Positions 14,988-23,481 are shown, counted from the first letter of the stretch. The stretch: DNA of 45,075 bases from Cyclobacteriaceae bacterium (GCA_019694905.1 JAIBBB010000005.1:1-45075); one strand, 5' to 3'. Notes: generated by a model not told the origin, from the letters alone. Program-made: numbers and translations.

Positions 14988-16316
14988 TCAGTGAATTCCG
15001 AGGGATTGTTGTATACCTTCCAATGACTTGCCCTTTGTCTCCGGCATAATCTTCCAGGCAAAGACCAACTGCAAAATCATCATGACAGCAAAAAAGGTGA
15101 AGGCGATGGCGCCACCATTACCAGAGCTTTCTGCAAACACCGGAAAGGTGAAGGTGATCAGCGCCGCCATGATCCAATGCGTGGAACTCCCCAGCGCCTG
15201 TCCACCGGACCGAACCGAGTTGGGGAAAATCTCAGCAATGAAGACCCAAATGATGGCGCCTTGTGAAAATGCAAAACAACCAATGAAGCCTACGAGGTAG
15301 ACCATGACTGCATAGCCACCGAAATCCTGTATCCAGAACGCCCTCGCCACCATTCCCAGAAAAAAGATGAGGCCCACGGAGCCAATCAACAGCAGAGTCC
15401 TTCTTCCAAAACGGTCGATGAGTGAAATCGCTATAAGTGTAAACACCATATTGGTAACACCAATTGATACCGATTGCAGCAGGGCTGTATCTTTGGACAA
15501 GCCTGTCATTTCAAAAATTCTGGGTGCATAGTACATGACAGCGTTGATACCTGCCAATTGATTGAACATGGCCAGAGCAACTGCATAGAAGATCGGCAGC
15601 TTGAATTTCATGGAGAACAACTTTTCATCCGCAGAACGCTCACCTTTCAACGAATCTTCGATGCTATTGACAGCGGACTTGACATCTGGTTCACCAACAG
15701 AAGCCAGCACCCGGGCGGCTTCCTCCTTGCGACCGTGATGGATCAACCAGCGTGGGCTCTCGGGTACAAAGAAAACCAGCGCAAAATACAATGCTGATGG
15801 AATGGCTTGTACACCCAACATCCATCGCCATGCATCATCGCCGATGCCAAACAGGAGGTAATTGGAAACAAAGGCGATCAAAATCCCGCTTACGACGTTG
15901 AATTGAAACAGCGCCACCAGGCGACCCCTTCTGTGGGCAGGTGCAATTTCAGAAATGTACATGGGTCCAACCACAGAAGACGCTCCCACTCCAACGCCAC
16001 CGAGAAACCTGAAAATGACGAACGGCAACCAAGTGGGCGTAAGTGCCGTCACCAGCGATGTGACCAGATAAAGCAGGCCAATCGCCTGAAGGACCCTGCG
16101 ACGGCCATATTTCTCTGCAGGCCAGCCCGCAATCAGTGAACCGATCACCGTACCGATAAGGGCGGAGGCCACCGTAAAACCATGACTGAATTTATCCAGT
16201 GACCACAAGTCCTGAATGGTGGTTTCCACACCCGATATCACGGCCGTGTCAAAACCAAAGAGAAAACCACCAAGTGCTGCCACGATGGAATTCCTGAATG
16301 CTGTGTTGGATTGCAC
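14988..16316 (-). CDS. Sugar porter family MFS transporter
   Basis: The 442-residue inner-membrane protein has twelve predicted helices and the sugar porter signatures: GGFLFGFDTAVISG in helix 1, the YGRRR motif after helix 2, FRFLGGVGVGASS, PESPRWLIHHGRK before the central loop, the second-half DRFGRRTLLL repeat, and PETKGKSLEGIQ at the C terminus. Members such as XylE move hexoses or pentoses by proton symport; the sugar cannot be read from the sequence. The likely start is GTG at 16316, 24 bases after the aroK stop. Placement between shikimate kinase and an aminopeptidase gives no substrate hint. No sugar kinase or isomerase gene is adjacent. Confidence 0.9.
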   Translation of the reverse strand: MQSNTAFRNSIVAALGGFLFGFDTAVISGVETTIQDLWSLDKFSHGFTVASALIGTVIGSLIAGWPAEKYGRRRVLQAIGLLYLVTSLVTALTPTWLPFVIFRFLGGVGVGASSVVGPMYISEIAPAHRRGRLVALFQFNVVSGILIAFVSNYLLFGIGDDAWRWMLGVQAIPSALYFALVFFVPESPRWLIHHGRKEEAARVLASVGEPDVKSAVNSIEDSLKGERSADEKLFSMKFKLPIFYAVALAMFNQLAGINAVMYYAPRIFEMTGLSKDTALLQSVSIGVTNMVFTLIAISLIDRFGRRTLLLIGSVGLIFFLGMVARAFWIQDFGGYAVMVYLVGFIGCFAFSQGAIIWVFIAEIFPNSVRSGGQALGSSTHWIMAALITFTFPVFAESSGNGGAIAFTFFAVMMILQLVFAWKIMPETKGKSLEGIQQSLGIH

Positions 16317-16340
16317 ACTAAAAGAAGTTAGACAGACAAG

Positions 16341-16856
16341 TTACAACTTTTCATGTTCAAGGCGTTGAGCCAATGACATGGCATTGAGTTGATTTCCAGA
16401 GGCGGTGATGGAAGCCTGCAGATACACAGGTCTTCTCAGCTCCCACAACCTTTCAAGTCGGGCGCGAATTTCCTGCGAAGAGACCGCGCCGAACAAAGGC
16501 CGCATGGTTGTGTCTGTACCTTCAAGACGTTCCAGAATTTCATCTACCGGCACATCCAGGAAAATGCTGATACCTTCCTGCAGGATATATTTCATGTTGT
16601 CGTGGAAGCAGGGCGCTCCGCCGCCGGTGGCCATTACAAATGCCTGATGGGACCCGGAGATTCTCCGCAACGTGGATGCTTCCACGTCGCGGAAATAAGC
16701 CTCTCCCTTTTCGCTGAAGATCAGCTGCACCGTCTTTCCGGTTTCCCCTTCAATGACAGCATCCAGGTCAACAAAGGGCAGGCGCAACAAATCTGCAAGC
16801 GCCCGACCCAGCGTTGATTTGCCCGATCCGGGAAGGCCAACCAGGAATATTTTCAT
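16341..16856 (-). CDS. aroK: Shikimate kinase
   Basis: The 171-residue kinase phosphorylates shikimate at the 3-hydroxyl with ATP, fifth step of chorismate synthesis. Walker A GLPGSGKST spans residues 7-15, DLD (30-32) and the FRDVE arginine (56) bind shikimate, GGG at 78-80 forms the next contact, and the lid arginine lies in TMRPLFG near 119. Length is typical of a stand-alone AroK. The start codon overlaps the stop of the BT_3928-type gene by four bases (ATGA), so it is tightly coupled to a predicted redox membrane protein rather than to other aro genes, none of which are here. Confidence 0.94.
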   Translation of the reverse strand: MKIFLVGLPGSGKSTLGRALADLLRLPFVDLDAVIEGETGKTVQLIFSEKGEAYFRDVEASTLRRISGSHQAFVMATGGGAPCFHDNMKYILQEGISIFLDVPVDEILERLEGTDTTMRPLFGAVSSQEIRARLERLWELRRPVYLQASITASGNQLNAMSLAQRLEHEKL

Positions 16857-17962
16857 TGCAGCAGCCCGAGGATCTCAGTTGCATCGGGCATGTCATTATA
16901 GTGCCAGTTACCAAGTACTGTGCCGTCCCTCCACAGGGCAATGCCGGGGTTAGACCGCAGAATAGTTTTGAGTACTGTAGCATCTGCAAAGGCATAAGGA
17001 ACGGCAAGCTGGTGTTCGTGCCGGAACCCGTCCACCAATTCTTCAGAAGATGAAGTCAGAATCAGCATCTCCACTTTCCCGTCGAGCGCGTCCGTCAATT
17101 TCTTCAGATCGTTTACCCGTGACGCAGAGGCCTTCCTGACGTCATACATGATGATCTGCAACTTGTTTCCCGTGAAAGTCGTCTGGGTAATATCCTCACC
17201 ATCGACGCTGGTCACCGCGTAGTCAGTAATTTTTGGCTTGATTTCAGCCTCATTCAATACCCTTGAAGACTGGTAGGTATAGCCATCCGCTGCGTCCAGG
17301 TATTTCTCAGACGTGACCGTCTCACCATTTTTCTCAAAAGTGTATTCGATAATCGGCTGGGCAGGCGATTTCATCTGGTCGGGAATATGGCTTCCAACCT
17401 TGTAGGGTCTGAAATCAAGGAATGGAAGGTGCCTGATGGCGTACACACCCAGGAATATGCAGACCGCAGTAACGCCCGCCACCAGGGCATGTCCGTTACG
17501 CGTCCGCAACACTGCAGTATACTGCCTTCGATACCAGAACAGATGCAGCACAAACACCATCAGGAACACATCTTTGGAAAAGGACTCCCAGGGTGTAAGC
17601 TTGATAGCATCACCGAAGCAACCACAATCTGTGACCTTGTTGAAATAAGCTGAATAGAACGTGAGAAAGGTGAAGAACACCATCATGAGCAGCAAGACCC
17701 AGGTAGTCAGCCGCATGCGGTAGTACACCAGGATGGCCACACCGAGCACAATCTCGAGTACAATCATGAAGAAGCCAATCTCCATGGACCACGGAATAAA
17801 GTAATGAAACAATGACCCAAAGTCATCGGTAAACACTTCAAAGTACTCTTCCATCTTGATTTCCGTGCCTACCGGGTCATTGAGTTTAATGAGTCCCGAA
17901 AAGATCAATAATCCACCCACCAGAAAGCGGGCAATCGGATCAACAAGTCGTTTTATACTCAT
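16853..17962 (-). CDS. BT_3928 family protein: MauE/DoxX-like membrane domain plus thioredoxin-like C-terminal domain
   Basis: The 369-residue protein has about five membrane helices in its first 180 residues. After helix 3 lies the motif TDCGCFG (CGC at 113-115), followed by KLTPWESFSKD; this Cys-Gly-Cys signature is shared with MauE- and DoxX-like redox membrane proteins. Residues from about 250 on look like a thioredoxin-like fold (IIMYDVRKAS, VEMLILTSSSEE, YAFADATVLKTILRSNPGIALWRDGTVLGNW) but the CXXC motif is missing. The family is common in Bacteroidota and has no proven function; a membrane thiol-redox role is inference. It follows the DUF1599 gene by 7 bases and overlaps aroK by four. 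Confidence 0.87.
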   Translation of the reverse strand: MSIKRLVDPIARFLVGGLLIFSGLIKLNDPVGTEIKMEEYFEVFTDDFGSLFHYFIPWSMEIGFFMIVLEIVLGVAILVYYRMRLTTWVLLLMMVFFTFLTFYSAYFNKVTDCGCFGDAIKLTPWESFSKDVFLMVFVLHLFWYRRQYTAVLRTRNGHALVAGVTAVCIFLGVYAIRHLPFLDFRPYKVGSHIPDQMKSPAQPIIEYTFEKNGETVTSEKYLDAADGYTYQSSRVLNEAEIKPKITDYAVTSVDGEDITQTTFTGNKLQIIMYDVRKASASRVNDLKKLTDALDGKVEMLILTSSSEELVDGFRHEHQLAVPYAFADATVLKTILRSNPGIALWRDGTVLGNWHYNDMPDATEILGLLQ

Positions 17963-17969
17963 GGGTTGT

Positions 17970-18509
17970 TTATTCAGCCGATAAAATCATTGCGAATACG
18001 GCGTAGTTAATCATGTCCTGGTAATTCGCCCTGACACCTTCGCTTGCCACCGTCTTTCCATCGTTATTCTCGATCTGCTTCACGCGCAGTAACTTCATCA
18101 GGATAATGTCAGTGATCGAACTCACCCGCATGTCTCGCCACGCTTCACCATAGTCATGGTTCTTATTCTCCAGCAAGGCAAAAGTAGTGTTGACCGCATC
18201 ATCATACAGCGGCTCAACCTGCTCCCATGTGAGTTCCAATTCGGTGCTCTTGTTAAGTTCGGACTGTATGAGGGCAATGATGCAATAATTGATAATTCCG
18301 ATAAATTCGTCTCGCACCGGATCGTTGACTTTCTGGACTCCCTTTTCCTGGATACTCCGAATGCGCTGTGCCTTGATAAAAATCTGGTCAGTGATTGAAG
18401 GAAGTCGCAAGACGCGCCATGCAGTGCCGTAATCCCTGGTTTTCTTACCAAACAGTTCTTTGCAGGTGGAAATTACCTGTCTATATTCGGTGGCCGTATT
18501 TACTGGCAT
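17970..18509 (-). CDS. DUF1599 protein with two tandem copies of the domain
   Basis: The 179-residue cytoplasmic, helical protein shows a clear internal duplication. Residues 26-84 and 119-179 both read DYG-x-AWR-x2-R-x2-SITD-x-I, then a lysine/arginine-rich helix, a glycine turn, VR, and INY-x3-A-x-I-x-SE. DUF1599 is also listed as a nucleotide-modification-associated domain and resembles all-alpha NTP pyrophosphohydrolases; no activity is proven. Two adjacent ATGs (18512 and 18509) are both possible starts; I give the second, and upstream ATGs would run into folP. It opens the eight-gene minus-strand run with the BT_3928-type gene 7 bases downstream, and faces folP head to head across only a few bases. 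Confidence 0.88.
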   Translation of the reverse strand: MPVNTATEYRQVISTCKELFGKKTRDYGTAWRVLRLPSITDQIFIKAQRIRSIQEKGVQKVNDPVRDEFIGIINYCIIALIQSELNKSTELELTWEQVEPLYDDAVNTTFALLENKNHDYGEAWRDMRVSSITDIILMKLLRVKQIENNDGKTVASEGVRANYQDMINYAVFAMILSAE

Positions 18510-18517
18510 CATAATTC

Positions 18518-19399
18518 GTGCAAAGTAAATTATTTTCAACCAACTATTCACTGCAGGTGCAGGGGCGCCTCCTGGATTTGTCGCAACCTGTTGTCATGGG
18601 TATTCTCAATGTGACACCAGACAGTTTTTATGACGGTAATCTGTACGGCAGAAAAGACCAGATTCAGGAACAGGCGGGCAAGATGTTGCAGGAAGGCGCC
18701 GCGATCATTGACATTGGCGGCTATTCATCCAGACCGGGTGCATTGCACATCGCAGAAGAAGAAGAAATCAGTCGGGTCATGCCCGCGATTGAGGCCGTCC
18801 TTGAGAGGTACCCCGATGCCATCCTGTCAGTTGACACATTCAGGTCCGGTGTGGCCCGAGCAGCTGTGCAGGCGGGTGTGTCCATGGTGAATGACATCAG
18901 TGCCGGAACGCTGGATGAGAGAATGGCTGAAACAGTAGCGTCACTCAAAGTACCTTATCTCGCCATGCACATGCGCGGCACACCCCAATCCATGCAACAA
19001 GAGAGTCACTACGACGATCTCATTGGAGAAATCATTGCTTACTTTCATGAGCGGCTGGCGCGATTTCAGTCGCTTGGTATCCGGGACATCGCGATAGATC
19101 CCGGGTTTGGATTCGCCAAAACCATCCATCAGAATTACGAACTGCTGAAAAACCTGCAGGAACTCCAGTTGCTTGGCCGTCCTGTTGTAGCAGGATTGTC
19201 CCGCAAATCGATGATTTGGAAAACACTGGGGGTGACCGCTGCCCAGGCGTTGAACGGTACCACAGCGCTCCATATGGTCGCGCTGGGCAAAGGTGCCAAT
19301 ATCCTCCGTGTTCACGATGTCTTGCAGGCGTGTGACTGCATCCGGCTCTGGCAACACCTGCATCCCTTCCAACAAAAACAAGTATCCCATGAAGCATAG
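18518..19399 (+). CDS. folP: Dihydropteroate synthase
   Basis: The 293-residue TIM-barrel enzyme condenses p-aminobenzoate with dihydropterin pyrophosphate in folate synthesis, and is the sulfonamide target. Both signatures are present: MGILNVTPDSFYDG at residues 27-40 and IDIGGYSSRPGA; further pterin-site motifs are SVDTFRSGVA, MVNDISAG, IAIDPGFGFAK and AGLSRKSM. The start is uncertain: GTG at 18518 gives a 14-residue lead, GTG at 18557 gives the shorter VQGRLLDL start nearer to E. coli length. Either way its 5' end almost touches the divergent DUF1599 gene. The 3' end overlaps the S9 peptidase gene by 11 bases. Confidence 0.94.
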   Translation: MQSKLFSTNYSLQVQGRLLDLSQPVVMGILNVTPDSFYDGNLYGRKDQIQEQAGKMLQEGAAIIDIGGYSSRPGALHIAEEEEISRVMPAIEAVLERYPDAILSVDTFRSGVARAAVQAGVSMVNDISAGTLDERMAETVASLKVPYLAMHMRGTPQSMQQESHYDDLIGEIIAYFHERLARFQSLGIRDIAIDPGFGFAKTIHQNYELLKNLQELQLLGRPVVAGLSRKSMIWKTLGVTAAQALNGTTALHMVALGKGANILRVHDVLQACDCIRLWQHLHPFQQKQVSHEA

Positions 19400-21401
19400 T
19401 TTGATTTTCGTCTCCCTTCTATTCCTGGTCCCGGCAGCGGCGCAATCCCAGCGCCCGCTGAAATCTTCGGATGTGTATCGCCTCAAAAGCGTCGCCGACC
19501 CTCGGATATCCCCTGATGGCAACTGGATTGCCCATGTTGTGTCAGTTGTGGACTCGGCAAAAGACAAAAGAATCAGCGACCTGTGGATGTCATCCTGGGA
19601 TGGCAAGAGTCATGTACAACTCACCTATACGCCAGATGGCGAAAGCATGCCCCGCTTCAGTCCCGATGGGAAGTACCTGTCCTTCATGTCTTCGCGCACA
19701 GGACTCAGCCACGGTCAGATTTGGGTAATGGACCGGCGTGGTGGCGAAGCGCGCAAACTCACCAACATCAAGGGCGAGATCAGTGACTATGCCTGGTCGC
19801 CCGATGGAAAGCAGATTGCGCTGGTCATTCAGGATCTGGAGCGGCCTGATTCACTCAAAGACAAGACCAAACTGCCGTATGTCATTGATCAGGTGCATTT
19901 CAAGCGAGATGTTGAAGGATACATCCGGCCGCTGAAGAGTCATTTGTACCTATTTGATGTGTCTACCAGCAAGCTGGACACGCTCACGCGTGGAAAGTAT
20001 GATGAAACGCGGCCGGTGTGGAGCCCGGATGGTACCCAGATAGCCTTTGTGAGCAACCGAACCGCTGAGCCAGACCGTAACGACAACACCGACATTTACA
20101 TCATCGAAGCAAAAGTCCGGGGTACCATGCGCCAGCTCACCACCTGGGGGGGCTCCGATGATACTCCGCGCTGGAGCCCGGACGGCACCCGCATTGCCTA
20201 TTTACAGTCAACCGCCGCCGACAACTTCCTGATGTACGATCAGCCCATTCTGACCGTCATCCAGGCTGCCGGTGGCTCACCACGTCAACTCACCAGGCTG
20301 CTCGACCGACCTGTCTCCTCGCCGGAATGGGCGCCGGACGGCAAGCATATTGCGCTCATCGTGAGCGACGACCGAAAAGACTACCTCGCTGAAATTGAAA
20401 TCACTTCCGGCGACCTGAGAACCGTCAATGAAGGAGAACGTAGTTTCATGACGCTGTCACAACACCCTGCCGGCCATTGGTTAACCATGGTGAGTGAGCC
20501 ACACCTGCCGGCAGAAATTTTTGCCGTGGAAAGCGGAAACCTCAGGCAAATTACCCATCACCACGATGATTTTCTGAAACCATTGGCGCTGGGCAGTGTG
20601 AAGGGATTCACATCGCGAAGCAAAGACGGCACGCTCGTTTCCAACCTGCTCTTTCTACCGCCCGGAGTTACAGAACCCAGGAAACTGCCAACCATCTTCT
20701 TTATCCACGGCGGACCAGTTGCGCAGGATGAATATGGATTTGACCTGTCCAGACAAATGCTCGCCGCCAGCGGCTATGCCGTTGTCGCAGTCAACTATCG
20801 CGGCAGCAGTGGGCGTGGTCTGGCCTTCTGCAAGGCCATCTACAGCGACTGGGGAAACAAAGAAGTAATGGATATCATCGGCGCTTCTGATTATGTTGTG
20901 CAGCAAGGGATCGCCGACCCCGCAGCGTTGGGGATCGGAGGCTGGAGTTATGGAGGCATTCTTACAAACTATTCGATCGCCACCGACCCCCAGCGATTCA
21001 AGGCCGCTGCCAGTGGCGCTGGTAGTTCGCTGCAACTGTCCATGTTTGGCGTGGACCAATACATCACACAATTTGAAAATGAAATCGGTTATCCCTGGAA
21101 AAATCTCGACAAGTATCTCAAACTCTCATATCCGTTCCTGAAGGCCGACCGAATCAAAACACCAACGCTGTTCATGGTCGGCGAAAAGGACTTCAATGTC
21201 CCGGCAGTGGGCAGTGAACAAATGTATCAAGCCTTGCGCGTACAGGGTGTACCCACGAATCTGATCATCTACCCCAACCAGTTTCACGGCATCACTGTGC
21301 CTGGATACCAGAAAGACAGATTTGATCGCTATATCAAGTGGTTTGATCAGTATCTGCGCAATACGCCTACGGCAACTGTCAACAAGGAAATCCACAAATA
21401 G
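19389..21401 (+). CDS. S9 family peptidase (dipeptidyl/acylaminoacyl peptidase type), exported
   Basis: The 670-residue protein has a signal peptide (residues 1-19, AAAQS) and so acts outside the cytoplasm. Residues about 30-400 form a beta-propeller with repeated 'W/F-SPDG' PD40/WD40-like motifs (RISPDGNWI, RFSPDGKYL, AWSPDGKQI, VWSPDGTQI, RWSPDGTRI). The alpha/beta-hydrolase domain carries the triad Ser520 (GGWSYGG), Asp601 (GEKDFN) and His633 (QFHGI), with FIHGGPV as the oxyanion strand. Family enzymes cleave di- or acylated residues from oligopeptides. I use the ATG at 19389, since the upstream frame is inside folP and lacks a signal. It lies between folP (11-base overlap) and cdaA (13-base gap). 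Confidence 0.93.
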   Translation: MKHSLIFVSLLFLVPAAAQSQRPLKSSDVYRLKSVADPRISPDGNWIAHVVSVVDSAKDKRISDLWMSSWDGKSHVQLTYTPDGESMPRFSPDGKYLSFMSSRTGLSHGQIWVMDRRGGEARKLTNIKGEISDYAWSPDGKQIALVIQDLERPDSLKDKTKLPYVIDQVHFKRDVEGYIRPLKSHLYLFDVSTSKLDTLTRGKYDETRPVWSPDGTQIAFVSNRTAEPDRNDNTDIYIIEAKVRGTMRQLTTWGGSDDTPRWSPDGTRIAYLQSTAADNFLMYDQPILTVIQAAGGSPRQLTRLLDRPVSSPEWAPDGKHIALIVSDDRKDYLAEIEITSGDLRTVNEGERSFMTLSQHPAGHWLTMVSEPHLPAEIFAVESGNLRQITHHHDDFLKPLALGSVKGFTSRSKDGTLVSNLLFLPPGVTEPRKLPTIFFIHGGPVAQDEYGFDLSRQMLAASGYAVVAVNYRGSSGRGLAFCKAIYSDWGNKEVMDIIGASDYVVQQGIADPAALGIGGWSYGGILTNYSIATDPQRFKAAASGAGSSLQLSMFGVDQYITQFENEIGYPWKNLDKYLKLSYPFLKADRIKTPTLFMVGEKDFNVPAVGSEQMYQALRVQGVPTNLIIYPNQFHGITVPGYQKDRFDRYIKWFDQYLRNTPTATVNKEIHK

Positions 21402-21414
21402 CTAACTTTAGGTT

Positions 21415-22293
21415 GTGTCTCATGCCTTCAAAATAGGTTTTCTCGACGTCGGTTTTATTGACCTGATAGACATCGGGTTGGTTGCTGTGCTGCTGTACCA
21501 GGTGTACAAACTGGTCCGCGGCAGCATCGCAGTTAAAATTTTTCTTGGCATCCTGTCCCTCTATCTCGTGTACCTGATTGTCAAAGCCGCCCAGATGGAA
21601 TTGCTGGCGACAATACTCGGTCAGTTCATGGGCGTGGGGGTGCTGGCCATGATCATACTTTTCCAGCCTGAGATCCGGAAATTCCTTTTGTTGATTGGCA
21701 GAAGCACTGAATTCAGCCGGGACAACAATCTCTTCAACGCATTGTCCAACTGGCGGAGCCGGCTGCACGAAGATTTCGATGTTCATCAGGTCATTGAGGC
21801 GTGCAAAAATCTCAAGGCGACCAAGACCGGCGCTTTGATGGTGTTCTCCCGTGACACCGAACTCAAGTTCTACGTGGAGACAGGCGTATTGCTGAATGCA
21901 GAAGTCAACAAGAGTCTGTTGCTTTCCATATTCAACAAGAACAGCCCCCTGCACGATGGTGCGGTGATTGTTCACAAAGGCAAGATCAGGGCAGCCCGTT
22001 GCGTGTTGCCTGTCAGTGAGAATGACCACTTACCTCCACATTTCGGGCTTCGCCACCGGTCGGCTATCGGCATGTCCGAGACGACTGATACCCTTGTACT
22101 GCTTGTATCTGAAGAAAGTGGAAGACTGATCCTTGCGCGCAACGGCAAGTACCTTCGCGGTTTGAAACTGAAGCAAGTGGAGCAAAAGCTTCAGGAGTAT
22201 CTGCACAATCAGGAGCCCGAGAAGTGGGAGGAATTGCCCGAAGAGGAGGAGCCTTCAGAAACTGCCCCGAGAACAAGCCCGGCAGGTCAGTAG
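21415..22293 (+). CDS. cdaA: Diadenylate cyclase CdaA (c-di-AMP synthase)
   Basis: The 292-residue membrane enzyme makes cyclic di-AMP from two ATP. Three helices (about 14-33, 40-57, 63-83) precede the DisA_N cyclase domain. Its two active-site motifs are intact: SPLHDGAVIV (DGA 181-183) and GLRHRSAIG (RHR 213-215). A C-terminal tail of about 25 residues is very acidic then proline-rich (PEEEEPSE), outside the catalytic core. The start appears to be GTG at 21415. No cdaR regulator gene is next to it. It follows the S9 peptidase by 13 bases and its stop overlaps that of birA by 7 bases. I see no c-di-AMP riboswitch in the window. Confidence 0.94.
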   Translation: MSHAFKIGFLDVGFIDLIDIGLVAVLLYQVYKLVRGSIAVKIFLGILSLYLVYLIVKAAQMELLATILGQFMGVGVLAMIILFQPEIRKFLLLIGRSTEFSRDNNLFNALSNWRSRLHEDFDVHQVIEACKNLKATKTGALMVFSRDTELKFYVETGVLLNAEVNKSLLLSIFNKNSPLHDGAVIVHKGKIRAARCVLPVSENDHLPPHFGLRHRSAIGMSETTDTLVLLVSEESGRLILARNGKYLRGLKLKQVEQKLQEYLHNQEPEKWEELPEEEEPSETAPRTSPAGQ

Positions 22294-23051
22294 CCTTCGC
22301 TGGCGAACCGGACTTCCTTCGTCTGGAAGCAAAGGATCTCTTCCCCATCATCAATCAGGAGCCGGCCGGCGCGGTCAACACCACAAATCGTTCCCCGAAA
22401 CAACTTGTCAGCGGCGCGAAAAGTGTGAATCGCACCGTGCCCATACAATAAGCGCGTATAGTGATCGGCCAGCGTTTGGTATTCCTTGGATTGAAGTTGT
22501 TGCCAGCGGGCCTCCAATGACTGTAATAGATCGCCAAGTTCCGCCTGCAAATCATAGTTCCTGTTGTTCACCTTCGCCAGAGACGTCGCCGCAAGACCCT
22601 CCAAGTCTCTTTGATTGATGTTGAGGCCGATGCCCACCAGGCTGCTTTTGATGAGCTGGCCGGCAATTTGATTTTCAATCAGCAGCCCGCCGATCTTTCG
22701 GTCATTTACCATCAGGTCGTTGGGCCACTTTACAAATGAGCCCGTGAGCCGGCCTGCCAGGTAGTCACGCACCCCTAATGCGACTGCCATGCTGAGATAA
22801 AACTGGTCTACCACCTTGAGGTGCAGTGGATGGAGAACAAGTGTAAAAGTCAAGTTCATGCCTGGCTGTGCCTGCCAGGTGTTTCCCCGCTGGCCGCGGC
22901 CCGCCCGTTGTTCATCGGTAATCACGAGCATGCCATCTGCCACGGCGCCGGAGTTGAGCAAATCGGCCGCCAGCAGGTTGGTAGAATCACAGGAGGCCAC
23001 GGATACGATCCTTTTGCCCATAAACAGCGTAGACTCAGGCGCCTTAAACAT
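22287..23051 (-). CDS. birA: Biotin--[acetyl-CoA-carboxylase] ligase
   Basis: The 254-residue protein is a class I biotin protein ligase: it activates biotin with ATP and attaches it to the carboxyl carrier protein of biotin enzymes. The adenylate loop GRGQRGNTW is at residues 51-59, with KWPNDLM (108-114), the GGLLIE strand and GIGLNIN following. There is no N-terminal DNA-binding domain, so it cannot be a biotin repressor. The C-terminal SH3-like domain is present (GTICGVDRAGRLLIDDG). It is convergent with cdaA (7-base overlap) and divergent from rsfS, 55 bases away. Confidence 0.93.
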   Translation of the reverse strand: MFKAPESTLFMGKRIVSVASCDSTNLLAADLLNSGAVADGMLVITDEQRAGRGQRGNTWQAQPGMNLTFTLVLHPLHLKVVDQFYLSMAVALGVRDYLAGRLTGSFVKWPNDLMVNDRKIGGLLIENQIAGQLIKSSLVGIGLNINQRDLEGLAATSLAKVNNRNYDLQAELGDLLQSLEARWQQLQSKEYQTLADHYTRLLYGHGAIHTFRAADKLFRGTICGVDRAGRLLIDDGEEILCFQTKEVRFASEGY

Positions 23052-23063
23052 GCTATTTTTCCT

Positions 23064-23071
23064 TACTTTTG
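23064..23071 (+). promoter_or_regulatory. Candidate -7 element for rsfS
   Basis: TACTTTTG matches TAnnTTTG exactly in the 55-base gap between birA and rsfS, 35 bases before the rsfS ATG. The -33 position would fall inside the birA start region and shows no TTTG, so the match is partial. Confidence 0.42.
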
Positions 23072-23106
23072 TTGATTCGGGCAGTCAAGAAACCCCAAGA
23101 TAGTTA

Positions 23107-23481
23107 ATGGCAAAAAGAAGGAAGGATACCAATTCGGAAAAACTCAGCAAAGCCATTGTGGCAGGCATGCAGGAAAAGAAGGCTACCGACATTGTCGTCA
23201 TGGATTTGCGCAATACCAGAAACGCTATCGCTGACTTTTTTGTGATTTGTTCAGGCAACTCGAACAAGCAATTGGACGCCATCGCCGACTCTATCGACGA
23301 GGTGGTAGCCAAGGCCATGAAGGAATCTCCCTGGCATACCGAAGGCAAAAACAATAAAGAGTGGATGCTTCTCGACTATATCAACGTGGTGGCCCACATC
23401 TTCAGAAAAGACCGGCGGCAGTACTATGCCATCGAGAATCTCTGGGGAGATGCGGAAATCACTGAAATTGAGAATGATTAG
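23107..23481 (+). CDS. rsfS: Ribosome silencing factor RsfS
   Basis: The 124-residue protein is of the RsfS/YbeB/iojap family. It binds ribosomal protein uL14 and blocks joining of the subunits, lowering translation on nutrient loss. Visible signatures are the DIVVMDLRNTRNAIADFFVICSG segment (about 28-50), the helix NKQLDAIADSIDEV, and the conserved EWMLLDYINVVAHIF strand and helix (about 84-98) followed by RRQYYAIENLWGDA. Length is normal. It is divergent from birA and 79 bases before ftsH, an order (birA, rsfS, ftsH) I associate with Bacteroidota chromosomes. nadD, the usual partner in proteobacteria, is not present. Confidence 0.95.
   Translation: MAKRRKDTNSEKLSKAIVAGMQEKKATDIVVMDLRNTRNAIADFFVICSGNSNKQLDAIADSIDEVVAKAMKESPWHTEGKNNKEWMLLDYINVVAHIFRKDRRQYYAIENLWGDAEITEIEND

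Noticed and set aside
21379..22029. A 216-codon open frame antisense to cdaA
   Set aside because: Covers the membrane and cyclase coding region of cdaA in the opposite sense and has no motif of its own.
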